Assembly (NCBI GenBank): GCA_001465935.1
Contig: LNKV01000065.1
Span: 32,596-96,595, forward strand
DNA length: 64,000 bases
Direction of reading: 5' to 3'
Source of the DNA: Clarireedia homoeocarpa
Taxonomy: Eukaryota > Ascomycota > Leotiomycetes > Helotiales > Rutstroemiaceae
In this document: positions 12,044 through 24,444 of the stretch, piece by piece
How the letters are laid out: each line of letters begins with the position of its first letter
How positions within the stretch are numbered: position 1 is the first letter of the stretch
The notes under the pieces: model-generated
Seen by the model: only the letters and a program-made list of their open reading frames with translations
What the model was told of the DNA's origin: nothing
The model's database searches: none
Translations under genes and position numbers: made by a program

Positions 12044-12877
12044 ATGGCATACCAGTCTCAGGCAGGACCATCATCCCAGAATTACCGACATTCTCAAAGA
12101 CCGCAGGAGGCTTTCGCAGATTACGATGAGCCCCCTAACGGTGATCGGGACCAGGAAGGTTCCGTCTTCAACACTCTCGACTGGTACAAACACTTTTTGA
12201 ACTGTCAGGAATATTTCCTTGAAAGAGGACAGCACGATTATGCAGTCCAAGCGATAGCAGCCTTCGTCAATATACAGCTGCCCTTTCAGAAACAACCGTA
12301 TCCAGTCAATCGAGCCGACCAGGCTTGGTCCCGCACGAACTTAGCGGAACGACCTAGCGAGCGACGGGACCGGGAGTGGGAAGGGGATGTAGCCCATCAA
12401 AGCCATCTGGCGCAGCAGCAGCAGCAGCAGCACGGAAGCCCAAACCGTAATCGGCAAGGCAGAGAATCAGGATATCCGCAATATGTTTCTTTGATACCGT
12501 ACATACGCCGCCTGATTATTACAAGTCATGACAGTGATGAGATTTTAGAACACTTTTTTGGAGGCGATTGGCGCGCCGGCATTGGTGCTCTCCACGAAAT
12601 AGAGCGACGAAATTACATGTTCGCATCGAAGAGCAAGAACTGGTTGGATGTTAAAACTGCGTATGACATGTCCCCAGAACAATCGGTACCTTTCTTGACG
12701 CCGCTAAGGGAAGTTCTGGAGATAGAACTCAAAGCATCAGACGACGCATGGAGTAAATGGATGGCAATGGGAGATTGGATGTTGGGTCCTAGAGAGCCTC
12801 CGGAATTGCAAAATAGATCTAGATCACCTCGGGTGAAGGTGGAAGTGGTGGACGGTGAAATGGATGGGGTACTATGA
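12044..12877 (+). CDS. Conserved-looking unknown protein with poly-Gln tract
   Basis: Single exon, 277 residues, ATG in a purine-rich context (GAAATGGC). Not recognised. Two folded-looking parts flank a disordered middle: an N-terminal helical segment (residues about 40-90, LDWYKHFLNCQEYFLERG) and a C-terminal segment (about 145-250, with YVSLIPYIRRLIITSHDSDE, HFFGGDWRAGIGALHEIERR and WSKWMAMGDWMLGPREP). The middle holds a QQQQQQ tract. The end carries RSRSPRVKVEVV, where VKVE fits the psi-K-x-E sumoylation consensus. A nuclear regulatory role would suit these traits and the very long upstream region, but that is inference. Confidence 0.7.
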   Translation: MAYQSQAGPSSQNYRHSQRPQEAFADYDEPPNGDRDQEGSVFNTLDWYKHFLNCQEYFLERGQHDYAVQAIAAFVNIQLPFQKQPYPVNRADQAWSRTNLAERPSERRDREWEGDVAHQSHLAQQQQQQHGSPNRNRQGRESGYPQYVSLIPYIRRLIITSHDSDEILEHFFGGDWRAGIGALHEIERRNYMFASKSKNWLDVKTAYDMSPEQSVPFLTPLREVLEIELKASDDAWSKWMAMGDWMLGPREPPELQNRSRSPRVKVEVVDGEMDGVL

Positions 12878-13503
12878 TGGAATTCTTCGCAGTCAGACAT
12901 ATGTCTATAGAATTTGGTGTATCGATGATGAAGAAGCTTCAGGCAGGATATATTGATGAGTTGACAATTTGTTTTAATATCACTATGATAATGGCCAGTG
13001 TATTGATTAGGGTGTGATTCTGGTGTTTCTGAATTCTATACCGTCCTTCCTTCGAGGCAAATCAATACCACTTTTGTCTGGTGTGCATTGTTTCAGGTCA
13101 TTTTTATGGATCGACTCACCAGACTTTTCCCGAATGGCATTTGTATTCGGAGAGTCCCTCACCTCCTCCCACAAAGGCAATGGAGGCTGAATGCGGGAAA
13201 CACGCTTAAGTTAAACTGGACTGACACGGCTGGTTGAGGCTGAGGAACCTCGAACTCGGTTCGCCAATAGCCTAAATCCCCGCAACTTAGGTGCAAGCTA
13301 CCCTAGTTCCAACATCGTAATCTGTGCTGATCATATTTGTTCCCTGGCTAACAATTATTTTCTCCTCATTCAATCCAACATCCTTAACAATAAAGTGGTA
13401 GATCTTGCACCAGCTCCAGCTCCAACGCGCGACGTTGTCATTTTGTATTGTGGGTGTGATGATGGCAGTACCGTGAAATGAGCACAATTGATTATCCTAC
13501 AGA
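12878..13503. other. Intergenic, no gene seen
   Basis: 3' region of the Gln-rich gene and promoter of the Mediator gene. No open frame with coding character. Confidence 0.5.
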
Positions 13504-16500
13504 ATGGCTACTCAGAATGCCATCGCAACATGGCAGAAATTCCTCAATCATAGCCTTGTTACACGACTCGACCTCGAACCTTTCACTACTTACGTTCGGA
13601 TATTGTCCTCGAAAAGCCCCCTCTCTTCGTCGTATATCTGCAGCATCTTCTTGAGGCCCCACAACCATAACGATACGTCTATTGATCCACGGATATTACG
13701 CTACCTCCAAATACTCCTAGCAGAGGAACTGGTAGATTGCGCGGGGGTTTTACGAGCTCTACTGAAATACTCTTCACTTCAGAATTTCAGGCAAGATGGA
13801 AACCTGCAGCAGGAGGCAACTGGAGGCACGGAGAAAGCCAAAAGGGTGAAGGAAGCGGTCCAGAAATGGAAAAACTCCTACTCTGCTGAAGAAATGATGC
13901 TTTATCGACTTGCGAAAACGGTTTCTAGCGGCGCGGCACCAAAGAATGCACAAGAAGCAGCTGAAATACTCGTAGCTTGCATACAATGGATGGAAATGGT
14001 TACCACTGCGATGGGACAAGGAGCACATGAGATATTAAACCCCGAGTCGCATTCCGAAGAAATTGGTATGCTAGGCATGGCATTAGGGACTCTGATGGTT
14101 GCGGTTGTCGGAAATTCAAAGATTCTGGAGGCGCTTGAGAAGGGCCATTGCCAAAAGGGTACAGGGGATATATGATGGCACAACAGAAAATATGTCGCTA
14201 ACGTGTTTGTAGGAACCGGGAAAGAACTCGGAAAGGCCCTCAACGCATTCGTCCCTCTCCTGCTCCAAAACTCGCCACAAAATGCTGCGCGCCTGGATGT
14301 TTTCCGGACGCAGACCCTTCTGACGATACAACCGGTTGACAAGAAGGAACAGGCAGCCGATGAGGAGATAAATGAAATATTAGATTCTACAATTGGCATT
14401 GACAGCATTGCAGTCGCCGATTTACCAACTGTGAACTCACGAGCTGGCTTATATCTATACCTGAGCTCTTTGGTAAGCACTTCGTGCACAATGGGCATGA
14501 ATATGGTGACTGATGGGTGATTCCAGCTTGTTGGCAGACCTCTTATTGATGATAGTGCGATTTTTACGTATCTACACAACAGGTACCAGGTGAGTGACTT
14601 GTATTCTTAGCAATTGCGCTATACTCATCCCCTGACAGGGCGATATTCAAGCAACGATCATTGATCTCATCCTGGCCTCATTCGACGTTCTGGCCAACGC
14701 AACCTTCCGAAACGAGGGGCAACAGACTACAACCATACTTCGCTCATTTCTGATCAATAAACTACCGCTTCTTCTTTCAACACTTACCACATCTTTGTAC
14801 CCCCCTTTGACGTCGGAGTACTGTATAACAGAAGCGCTAGGCCATGTTGATAATAATGCATTCCCTACACTTTCTACTTTATTCGCCGAGTCTAGTAACA
14901 ATGATATGTTTTCTGATTCCGTCAGACAAGATTTCTGCTTCGCATGTTGCTTGCATGGTTTGATTCCAGAATCAAGTATAGAAACACTACTTGGTGACAT
15001 CCCAATGCAGAGCTTACCTGCCGGTGGTAGATACTCAAAACACGATCTTGTGCAGCAGTGCCTATCTGACTCGGAACGAACCGAGGGGCTGATATCTGAA
15101 CTCGAAAACATGGACGGAAATGTTGGTGCAGTAAGCCAAGCAATAACAGAGGTACAGCATTTAATCTCAATTCTCCAATGGTCATCTAACGAGCGGCAGG
15201 TCATTAGACACTTATGCAGCAGTAAGGAAACCATGACTTTGAAAAGTCTGTGTAGCCAACTCGCTCGCAATCCATCGACGCTAGATGTGATGCTACTTTT
15301 CGACAAGCCGACATCATTTTTACAACCGATATGTGACCTACTTGATAATTGGCATTATGATGAAGATCAAGGCGAGTATCAACCTGTATATGAAGAATTC
15401 GGCTCGATATTACTTCTCGTCGTATTATTTACCCACCGGTACAATCTTTCAGTGGTAGATTTAGGAATCCGGGCTCCAAATTCATTTGTGGCAAAGTTGC
15501 TGACCCAAGGTCACTTGAGTCGCGTTCTTGAGCCTCTGACTGAGCAGGAGCAAAGTCATCTCGATGGTTGGATCAGGGGATTGTTCGAGCCCGAGGGTGG
15601 TGGACTGGGGGACGAGTTAATGTCATCTTGCCCACCACAAGATTTCTATCTTCTTGTGCCTACATTATTTCACCACATTGTCCTTGCATTAAGTACAAAC
15701 AACCTTACCGAAGAGGGATTGAAGGGTGGTCTAGAATTTATGGTCGAACCTTTTCTGCTTCCTTGCCTAATACCAGGCATAAACTGGCTTTCGGCACACT
15801 TGTGGGCGTCGCGTGGCGATGCAAATGCTGTGCTCCAAATTCTGTCAGCATTGATCACGAATCCATCATCGAGTAACGCCGAAGCATCTCAATTACTCAA
15901 CTCGATTCTTAAGATAATTGCGAAGAACCTCGAGCATAGTCTCAGGTGGCTTCAACGTGCTGAGCCTACCCGACACGATATTGAGCCGATATCGAAAGCC
16001 CTGAAACCCAATTTGGGCTGGGAGCGAACAGGCGCTAGTGGTCACACTGAATTAGAATCATGGACAGCAACCCCTGGCGGGGGCCTTGCTGCGAGCATAA
16101 AGCTCACGATATCAAGTCTTGTGCGGTGGGGTCTCAACCCTGCCGACGATATCATGCCAGCCTCTTATACTCATCGTCAAATTCTTATAGGGATGAAAAT
16201 TCTAGGGGCTAGAAGAGTTCTGAATGCTATCATTGATGAAGTAAAAACTCAGACAGAAGCCGGGAATGGAAGCGTGGTACTGGATATTGCCACGTCTTTG
16301 ATATGCGCTCCGGATCCCACCAGCTTTGATTCAAATACAAGTGCTAGCATAGACATCTTAAGTGGCGCCAATAACTCACCACAACCGCTGCAGCGTCGGC
16401 TGAACCTACGTGAAGCCTTGAAGGTGGAAACAGACAGAATGCCAAAAGTCCACAAAACCGACACGTTCCATGCGGAAACTGTTATCAGATTATTCAGAAG

Positions 16501-16753
16501 AGTCGAAGCACAACTTGCACAGCAGCAAAGTTTGCTACCGCATGATGACGGCTTGGGTGGCCTAAATGCGGTGATGGGCGATGGCGTAATGGGAGATGCC
16601 GGTCTGGGAGCGGCAGAACAACAAGATATTGACAATATGGTGACGGCTAATGATGACCTGATGAGTGGTCTAATGGGCGGTAACGGACATGGTGGGGACT
16701 TGTTGGATAGCTTTGGCACCGGCGATGGGCTTGGTGATGGGATGGGATTCTAG
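13504..16753 (+). CDS. MED5: Mediator of RNA polymerase II transcription subunit 5
   Basis: Four exons join to 1030 residues: 13504-14158, 14213-14472, 14527-14589 and 14639-16753. The first junction is phase 1 (Gly codon), the other two phase 0. The N-terminus (WQKFLNHSLVTRLDLEPFTT) and the all-helical, HEAT-like body (for example LRYLQILLAEELVDCAGVLR and DEIMPASYTHRQ-like helices near residue 850) match ascomycete Med5/Nut1. The C-terminus is acidic and Gly/Met-rich (GLGAAEQQDIDNMV, DDLMSGLMGGNGHGG), also usual for the family. Med5 is a tail-module subunit that links activators to RNA polymerase II. The 21-codon third exon is supported because it keeps the frame and has clean GT/AG borders. 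Length is normal for filamentous fungi. Confidence 0.88.
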
Positions 16754-17133
16754 ACTTTGAGTTGTTGCAGTTTCAAGTTGTGTTATATATCCTTCTAAGT
16801 GCAAATAGAAACGGCTGATAGGAAAAGACGTTGGAATTCTTGGAATGTAATATTATCGAATTTTTTACCTATACTATACCAATTCTACGACGAATGATTG
16901 ACTTTTAAAAGAAGAGCTACTCGTAGAGCATGGCTGTAGTGAATGGTGTTGGAAGAGGGAACAGCTAAGAAACCAAGGCCACGTGCCAAGCAATCTTAAC
17001 CTTATCTCCTTCGGTGATAAGGGGCACGCTAAGATAATGAGAAAAATAATTTTCGACATGGAAAGATTTCCACATTGCGACTCTACAAACAGCACTTTGC
17101 GCCTTCAACGATTTTCAGCACTAGAACGGTACA
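16754..17133. other. Intergenic, no gene seen
   Basis: Short AT-rich spacer between MED5 and the SAS10 gene, transcribed in the same direction. Confidence 0.5.
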
Positions 17134-19064
17134 ATGGTCTCGAAAAAGAGGAAGGCTTCTGGCCAAGGCGTCAATGGCAAGCGCGATTATGAAAAATCGA
17201 ATAGCAAACTGGCAATCACCACATATGCAGATGTCGCCGACTCCGAAGACGAATTTCACATCAATAGAGACAAAGTTTTGTTGGATGAAGAACCTCATGC
17301 GGCGAAACGTCAGAGAAAGTCTAGAGAAGAAGGTTGGTTTCATAAATATACAGGGGAGGTATTTTCTAACAATTGCCTGCAGATGAACTTATGGAACAGT
17401 CGGACGAAGAAATATTAGGATATTCCGAGGAGAGCTCCGAGGGAGAGGAAGAAGAAGAGTCTCAGGCCCCAAAATCTAAGAAAGGTCCCACGGCGAAAGA
17501 GGCTGATGATGAAGACGGACTTGAAGACGAAGACGAAGATGCTGGGGGTTGGGGATCTTCGAAGCGCGATTACTATGATGCAGATAATATTGAAACCGAA
17601 GCTGATGCGTTGGAGGAAGAGGCCGAAGCCAAACGATTGCAACAGAAAAGACTTCAAAAAATGTCCGAGGCGGATTTTGGTTTCGACGAGAATGAATGGC
17701 TTGAGGATGGAAAAGAGGACGAGGATGGAGATGTGGTTACTGAGGTTCTTAAAGAAGTGGATATTACAGATGATATGAGCCCCGAAGAGAGACTACGGAT
17801 ATTACAGACACGATATCCAGAATTCGAGTTCTTGGCAAATGAGTTTGTTGAGCTTCAGCCTGTCCTGCAAAGCTTGCAGGAGGAGGTTGAGCAGACATCG
17901 GAAAATAAGATCGAAGGTATATCTACGAGTATTGTTAAAGCTAGGGCATTGGCAGCTTACATTGCCGCCTTGACTATGTACTTTGCAATTTTGACATCTC
18001 CAGCAAAGGATGGGCAAGGAAAGACTCTTGACCCCTTAGAGTTGAGGGATCATGCTGTTATGGACAGCTTGCTAGAATGTCGCGAGCTTTGGTCTAAGGT
18101 AAAATCAATCAAGGTTGCACAACCAGAACTGGCTTCAATGGACGACTCTACGGAGGAAGACATGGACGATGCAATTACAAATGGTTTGGCGGCAGCGAAA
18201 GAGCTTGACGCGATTCGACCAACGAAAAAATCTAAAAAAGACTTGGCTCGTGCTGCTGCAGCTGATAAGGAAGCGGCCAGACGCACCAAGCAGTTGCAAG
18301 AAGCCGAGAAAGAATTGGCCGACCTTGATAATCTTGTGTCCAAATCAAGGAAAGCCGCGCGGAAGGTATCGCAAGCTGTTACGGCAGATGACGACTCCGA
18401 TTTCGGTGAAGAGGAATCTCTGGACGCCAAAGCGGCTGCAGAGAAAGCCAAAAAGAGGAAGTCACTCAAATTCTATACTTCTCAGATCGCGCAGAAAGCG
18501 AACAAGAGAGCTGATGCTGGGAGAGGTGCTGGCGGTGATGAAGATTTGCCTTATAGAGAAAGACTTAAAGACCGCCAGGCACGACTTAATGCTGAAGCAG
18601 AGAAGCGTGGAAAGAAACTGGATCAATACGGGAGGGGCACGGCTCTTGGTGGAGATAGTGATGACGATGGTCAAGCTGTTGCGGGCAAGGTACGAGATGA
18701 TGAGGACGAATACTATGATATGGTAGCACAAACATCCAAGAAACGGAAGGACGATAAGCAGGCGAAGTATGAAGCGATAGCGGAGGCGAAGAGAGTAGGA
18801 AAACTGGCGAGAGTGGTAGAAGTAGAGAAAGACGAAGATGGAAAAAGAGCTATTGGTTACGTCATTGAAAAGAACAAGGGATTAGCGCCGAAGAGGAAGA
18901 AGGAGGTCCGAAATCCAAGAGTAAAGAAGAGGATGAAGTATGACGAGAAAAAGAAGAAGCTGTCAAGTATGCGGGCTGTATACAAAGGTGGGGAAGAGAG
19001 AGGTGGTTACGGTGGAGAGAAGACTGGTATTAAAACTGGGTTGGTTAAGAGTAGAAAGCTGTAA
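17134..19064 (+). CDS. SAS10: SAS10/UTP3 small-subunit processome protein
   Basis: Two exons, 17134-17332 and 17383-19064, give 626 residues. The 50-bp intron has a GTTGGT donor, a TCTAAC branch-like site and a CTGCAG acceptor, and creates an Asp codon. The N-terminus is basic (VSKKRKASGQGVNGKRDYEK), followed by long acidic runs and a Sas10/Utp3/C1D domain at about residues 195-290 (RYPEFEFLANEFVELQPVLQ and the TSIVKARALAAYIAALTMYF helix). Coiled basic-acidic segments and the C-terminal Sas10 domain (NKGLAPKRKKEVRNPRVKKR, SSMRAVYKGGEERGGYGGEK) come last. Family members act in the U3-containing processome during 18S rRNA maturation and nucleolar assembly. The domain order is complete, so the gene appears intact. 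Confidence 0.9.
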
Positions 19065-19483
19065 TAAACCGTTGGACAACTTGTGGGCCGAAGACAGATA
19101 TGGTGTTCTTTGAGCGAGGGTACGATGGCTTGCATGTGGTTGTGCAAGGAAGTCGCAGGTTCCTTGCATTGATGATTCATTGAGATTTTGGATCTGGAGA
19201 TTTTGCGGTTACTCGAGAAACACAGATGTCTCGGATGGCGACGTTACAGTGTTCCCGTCAATCTGGAGTTGTCATCTGTGAATGACTATAGTGAATTCAA
19301 TATTAATAGCAATAATCTCCAGATAGCGTCGATATCGGCCTGCGAAAGTACGGATGGCTCCTTCTCAGCTCAAGTATTCACTTCGTTAATGCAAAATCCC
19401 GCAAATGGACCGGAATCTTTACTTTCCAGATGGGATTTTACAGACAATATATTTTGCCCATCTCTGTCAACCCAAAGGTCTGG
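19065..19483. other. Intergenic, no gene seen
   Basis: Spacer between SAS10 and the chitinase gene. No ORF with coding character. Confidence 0.5.
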
Positions 19484-21040
19484 ATGGCACTCAAATTTTC
19501 CAAAATGCTGTGTTCCTTTTTCTTTTTTTGTTGCTGTTCTTTGATTGCTTGCGCCAGTGCAGATCCACAATGCGGTCCTAATGCTCCGCAAGGAAGTCAG
19601 ACCTGTCCACTGAATACATGCTGTAGTGCTCTTGGATATTGCGGGGTTTGTCTCCATACCCTATTTACGTATTTCTTCATCCTATGATGGCATCTATACT
19701 GGCATGCGCGCAAGATCTCTGACTTTTCGCTGTTCTAGACCTCATCAGCATACTGCATCAACGCCGACCCCATAGGCGGAACCCGCCCCTGCCAGCGTGG
19801 TTACGGTACATGCGGCACGATCCAATTCCCCAACTGCGGCGCCGGAAGCACCACAGCGAGCCACGGTCGCCGTGTCGCCTACTGGCAAGTCGCAAGCGTA
19901 AATCGTGCTTGCAATGCCCTTCCAGTCTCGTTGATCCCCACTCAAGGCCTCACCCATCTCATTTTTGCCTTTATGGCTGTTTCGTCGAATAACTATCGCG
20001 TAGTACCGTTCGACCAGACAGCGGTTCCGTTCATGCATCCGTTTACGGCACTGGCTTCGACTTCTTTGGCTACGTATATGGCGGTGGGAGGGAGTAGTAT
20101 GTCGGCGCAGGTTTGGTCGGCGATGGCCTCGAATCAGACGAATCGAGCTGTATTCATAAATAGTGTGGAGCAGTGGCTTTCCGTATTCCGCTTCCAGGGC
20201 GTGGATCTCGATTGGGAATTCCCGGACTCGGCTGCAGATAGAGAGAATTTCGTGGCGCTGGTGCGCGAAATGAAAGAGTCGTTTATCGCAAAGTATCCCT
20301 ACCAAAACTGGGGCATCAGCGTCGTCCTGTTTGTTCTCCACATTCATACCACTATCTGAATAGCTCCACTAACCAAGTGATGATAACAGCCCACCAGACT
20401 TCTCCTCACTATCATTCTACGATCCCGTCGCTCTCGAACCTTACATCGACTTCTTCAACTTCATGGCCTACGACCTACACGGCCCCTGGGAAGCCGCTAC
20501 TCAAGGCGCCATTGTGCGTCCTCAAACCGCCATCTCTGACGTCAACAATGCCATCACGCCCCTCTGGTTCGCCGGCGTCGATCCCAGCAAGCTCAATCTC
20601 GGTCTCGCTGCCTACGGCCGCGGCTATACGCTCTCCAACCCAACGTGCAACACCACTGGGTGTCCGTACTCGGGCGCCTCCATCAAAGGCCCGTGTAGTA
20701 ACGAGCAGGGCATTCTCAGCATGCGCGAAGTGCAGGTGCTGATTCAGCAGAAGGGCCTGCGACCGACGATGATCCAGGGGCAGATGGTGAAACAGGTGGT
20801 TTATGGCGAGAAGGGGGATCAGTGGATGGGGTTTGATGATGACGAGACGTGGGGCTTGAAGAGGAGTTGGGCGGATCAGCTTTGTATTGGGGGAACGGCG
20901 GTTTGGAGTTTGGATTTGCAGACGGTTGGCACGTGAGTTTTTCTCCTTTTATTTACGCAGTAATGAAGCCGTTGCTTTTTGCGTGCGCTAACAGTTTGGA
21001 TTCCCGCAGTGGCGATGGCGTTTTTGGATCTGCGTTTTGA
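19484..21040 (+). CDS. Secreted chitinase, GH18 with N-terminal CBM18
   Basis: Four exons, 19484-19645, 19739-20328, 20390-20932 and 21010-21040, give 387 residues. A signal peptide (MALKFSKMLCSFFFFCCCSL) precedes a hevein-type chitin-binding domain (CGPNAPQGSQTCPLNTCCSA, LGYCG, then SSAYC across the first intron). The GH18 barrel starts at RRVAYWQVASVNRACNALPV and contains LTHLIFAFMAV, YMAVGGSSMSAQVW and the active-site strand FQGVDLDWEFP, with catalytic Glu214. The usual first Asp of DxxDxDxE is Gln207. The barrel continues with FFNFMAYDLHGPWE and GLAAYGRGYTL. Products of this class cleave chitin in the wall or environment. It is shorter than killer-toxin-like group C chitinases and has no LysM. 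ATG 19505 is a possible later start. Confidence 0.88.
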
Positions 21041-21887
21041 AATAATGCATTTCGAGAATCGGCTCTGAGCGTTTCTCTTTTCTGTTTTTGTGTTTGGCTC
21101 GGGCGTTTCTGGAATTTTACTCTTGCGGATCTTTGGGTTACATGTTTGGAGAAAGTCATGGTATTTGCTGGATGAATTATACGCATTCCCTGGTGGATTC
21201 TCAAACACGTTATATTGATTCAATTAGAAGTTAGGTTATACACGAATGCATGGCTTTTAGTCTTTGATTTATATTTGAAGTTACGTGGAACAGTCTCTAC
21301 GTGACAGGGCTCCTCCTCCCCTTTCTCCTTCTGGTGTCCACCACAGCGTCAAAAGCCTTCCTGCTCTTCTCTCTATCCCTTTTGGTTGTATGCAAGGACA
21401 AACAGTTATCACACAGGCCTTCTAAACTAGAAAATTGCGCTCTATCGATCCAGGAAGAACTCTATGCGAGGAAGGATGCACGAGGTAAGTAAGTCGATAG
21501 CGTGGAAAGGGTAGATGTTGAGGATACAATGAATGAGATGAAGTAATGATTCGTTGTTCCAGAGTACTAGACGAGGATTGAGAAAAGATATGAGAAGCAT
21601 GCCATCGAAGACTGTGGATAGTGGTTGAAGGATGAATAAGATGCCGTGCAGATAGTTTTTGGTGGATTAGCTGTTGCTAGATTGAAATAGTGGGTTGAAC
21701 GAGGCACTGGAATGAGAAGACGCAAATGTGCGAAAGCCGAAACGTCAACATGTCTGAAGACCCGTATCCTCGTAGTCCGGAAGTATGTCGAGATTCTACG
21801 TGAGAGATAGTAACGAATTGGTGCTAAGAGAACTTCCAAGTATAGAATTCTCAAACCTCAACGGGCCGTAAGTTACCTTCACTGCGT
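21041..21887. other. Intergenic, no gene seen
   Basis: 3' flank of the chitinase, and downstream of the - strand membrane protein gene. Short frames only. Confidence 0.45.
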
Positions 21888-22241
21888 TTAGCTCGGCATC
21901 GCTGCACGTCCCCAAGTCATTCGGATCTTTTCCAGTTCGTGCTTGTTATCCTCCTTTTTCAATCCTACCAAAAGGCTGCCGGCAAGGAAACAAGCTATCA
22001 TGACAATTATTGTCCAATGAGGCGTTAGTATCAAGGCGATCACAACAACCAAGGTGAAGGACAATGTTAGGGGTACATAAATATGGCAACCAAAACGACA
22101 TAATGCGCAGACCGTAACACATGATAGAATGATGCAAAGGTTGATGCTCGGAGGTTTCTCCAAAATATCAGGTAAATCTGTGGACTTGAGAGCCTCTGGG
22201 AGATGTTGAAACTCATGCCTCATTAACGGAACTTTTGACAT
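21888..22241 (-). CDS. Small putative membrane protein
   Basis: Intronless frame of 117 residues, ATG at 22241. A hydrophilic N-terminus (MSKVPLMRHEFQHLPEALKS) is followed by closely spaced hydrophobic segments at about residues 34-50, 55-72 and 74-92 (SINLCIILSCVTVCALCRFG, LTLSFTLVVVIALILT, HWTIIVMIACFLAGSLLVGL) and a charged C-terminus (KKEDNKHELEKIRMTW). This fits two or three membrane helices with charged ends. No family recognised. It is short and stands alone, so it could be a spurious frame; the clean alternation of charged and hydrophobic parts argues for a real gene. Confidence 0.45.
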   Translation of the reverse strand: MSKVPLMRHEFQHLPEALKSTDLPDILEKPPSINLCIILSCVTVCALCRFGCHIYVPLTLSFTLVVVIALILTPHWTIIVMIACFLAGSLLVGLKKEDNKHELEKIRMTWGRAAMPS

Positions 22242-23263
22242 GACGAGAAGAAATATTCGAAGGATAACTGATTTAGCAAATGCGAAGAGGTGGAAAATCT
22301 ACGGTTTACAAAGGATGCCCTCTACCCTACAGCAAGCTCCTGGTAGTCGACTGCAGCATGTTTCTTGTAGTTCATGGCTAATGCTGTGTTGGTTTGTAAT
22401 ATGTTGAATGCTACGCTGGTAGTCTGAATCTGCCAATCACACCGTTGCTGAATTTGGGACACTTTTTGACAAAAGGGTGCACACCGAGACTCCATTTGTC
22501 GTCCAGCATTGGCTGCGGCAGAACAAATTCTTGATTGGGGCCCTTGCGGGCTTATATGCTCCAATCAGGATTGTAATTTAGAGGTGCTTCTCACGAAGTT
22601 TATCAGAAGGTGAGCCTTTTACATGGGAAATATCTACAAGGTGCTGAGATTATTCAGATGCATATAACCACTCCTCATTCGAAAATATGTTCGCATAGGC
22701 TTCTTTCCTAATGAAAGTTGCCCAGCGCGACTTTGGCCGAATGTGCGGAATTAGATATCGTCTAAGCAGTGCCTGATGCCAATTGAGCATGTGTCCAACC
22801 GATTAGGCATGGGCGTCGATATAGCTATGATTAATATGCGGCAGTGAAGGAATGAGTGTCGAAGAGAAGTATACCTGAGCCGCCCGGCGTGTTTGTGAGT
22901 ATCAAAAGTTAGTAGTTCGGTTCTAATATGGACGTACCCCCAGGCAAACTCCAAACAGTACATTCATTCTCCCCCGACAACTACGCCACCACCACCCAGT
23001 AAATTCCAACCCGGAAACCTCGCTTCAAGAAACTCCTCATGATGTCCAGCAGGACGGCAGATATGAGTCTAAACGACGTATGGAAGCAGTTAGGGCATTG
23101 AGTACGAAGAGTGAACTTTTGTCTTGTCTGGTTTGGTCTACTAAGACCAGTATATTCAACAGACTTTCAAGACGTCAATAACGTACTATACACATAAAAT
23201 CTGTACCTCAAGAATAACGCATACGTATATCAACCTCCCTGCCTCTTGAATACCGCTCACTGC
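22242..23263. other. Intergenic, no firm gene
   Basis: A - strand frame at about 22322-22530 (containing CQKVSQIQQRCDWQIQTTSV) has protein-like composition but no recognised family or splice partners. The rest holds the 3' flank of TSC10. Confidence 0.4.
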
Positions 23264-24444
23264 TCACTTCGCCGACGTCATGCCACCCCTCATAAACCCC
23301 TTCTCCACTCCCCATTTCTTAACCTTCCCATCCAAATCCCACCTCACCACTCCCCACACAGCCGCCAAACTACACTCTACAATCCAATCCTTCAATCCAG
23401 CATTCCTCCTACTCCCACCCCACGCACAAGCTCTCATTGCACTTCCCAACAAGCCCGTCGTGATCAAAAACTCCCCCCTCTCCAACCCCTCAATCGCGGC
23501 CTTTGCAACCTGTTCCGGACTCTGAACGGGATCTGCCTCTTCCAAAAGTAGCGTCACCGCAGGCTTCGTACGATTTTCCCTCTCTAGCCCAGGGCTTGTA
23601 ATCGTAGCCGGAAATACGGCGTGAATCTTTGGCGGGTTTGGATACAGCAAGAGTTCCTGATCGAGAGTATCGGCGAAGGATTTAAGCGCTGCTTTAGCGG
23701 GAGAGTAGGGCGAGTAGCCGGCGGTAGAGTAGAACGCTAGCACGCTGCTGGTGAAGATGAGATGTCTATCTGTTGGTCGGCGCTGTGTGTGGTCGTTGTT
23801 TTCTGGAGAGAGCCATTGACCGAGGATTGCATGTGCCATATCAACGCAGCTCCAGTAGTTCATGTCCATCTGCGAACGCATGGTAGAGATAGGTGTGTCC
23901 AGGAAGAGAGCGGGATGCGACGCTCCGGCGATACACCAGACGATGTCGGGGGTTAAACCATTGTTGAAGGTGGTGGTTTCGGCAAGGATGCGGGTGGACT
24001 CGTTAGGAAGGGTGACATCGGCGGATATGCAGTGGAAGCGTTGAGTTGAAGGGGATGAAGCTGCGGCCTATAAATTGTGAGCGATTGCGGTTTTCGAAGA
24101 AAGTTTGGGGTTTAGACGAACTAGGACAGACCTTTATTTCAAGTAGAGCCGCCTCCAATTTATCAACACTCCTCGAGACAATCACCAGATTAGCCCCCTT
24201 CTGCGCGAGTTGTATAGCTACACTTTTTCCCATCCCCTCCGACGCGCCCGTCAATAGGATTGTCTGTTACAAACTAACGTCAGTTTTTGACATTTTGCAG
24301 ATAAAAAAAATGCACAATTAACAAGCATGCCTTTCCTTTTACTTCGAACTTGTTCCCCCTAAAGAATCCCATGATAAATGATAATGATATGGCGAAACAT
24401 GGTACGAGAGCTGCGATGGCCCAGTAGTTAATTGCTGAAGCCAT
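23264..24444 (-). CDS. TSC10: 3-ketodihydrosphingosine reductase (short-chain dehydrogenase)
   Basis: Three exons on the - strand, 24444-24331, 24263-24132 and 24067-23264, give 349 residues. An N-terminal membrane segment (INYWAIAALVPCFAISLSFI) precedes the NADPH-binding motif TGASEGMGKS (residues about 42-51), then the IAGAS loop, a catalytic Ser in the FTSSVLAFYS region and the YSPAK catalytic Tyr-Lys. This is the KDSR/Tsc10 type of SDR, which reduces 3-ketodihydrosphingosine to dihydrosphingosine at the ER membrane. The first intron starts with GC (GGAAAG|GCATGC) and ends with AG; it is the only border that keeps the conserved GKTILLTGAS frame. The second intron is GT-AG. It lies on the same strand as SCAP, 0.8 kb further along. 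Confidence 0.88.

Noticed and set aside
22322..22564. 80-codon - frame left of TSC10
   Set aside because: Starts at TTG, short, no recognised family; mentioned only in the intergenic note.
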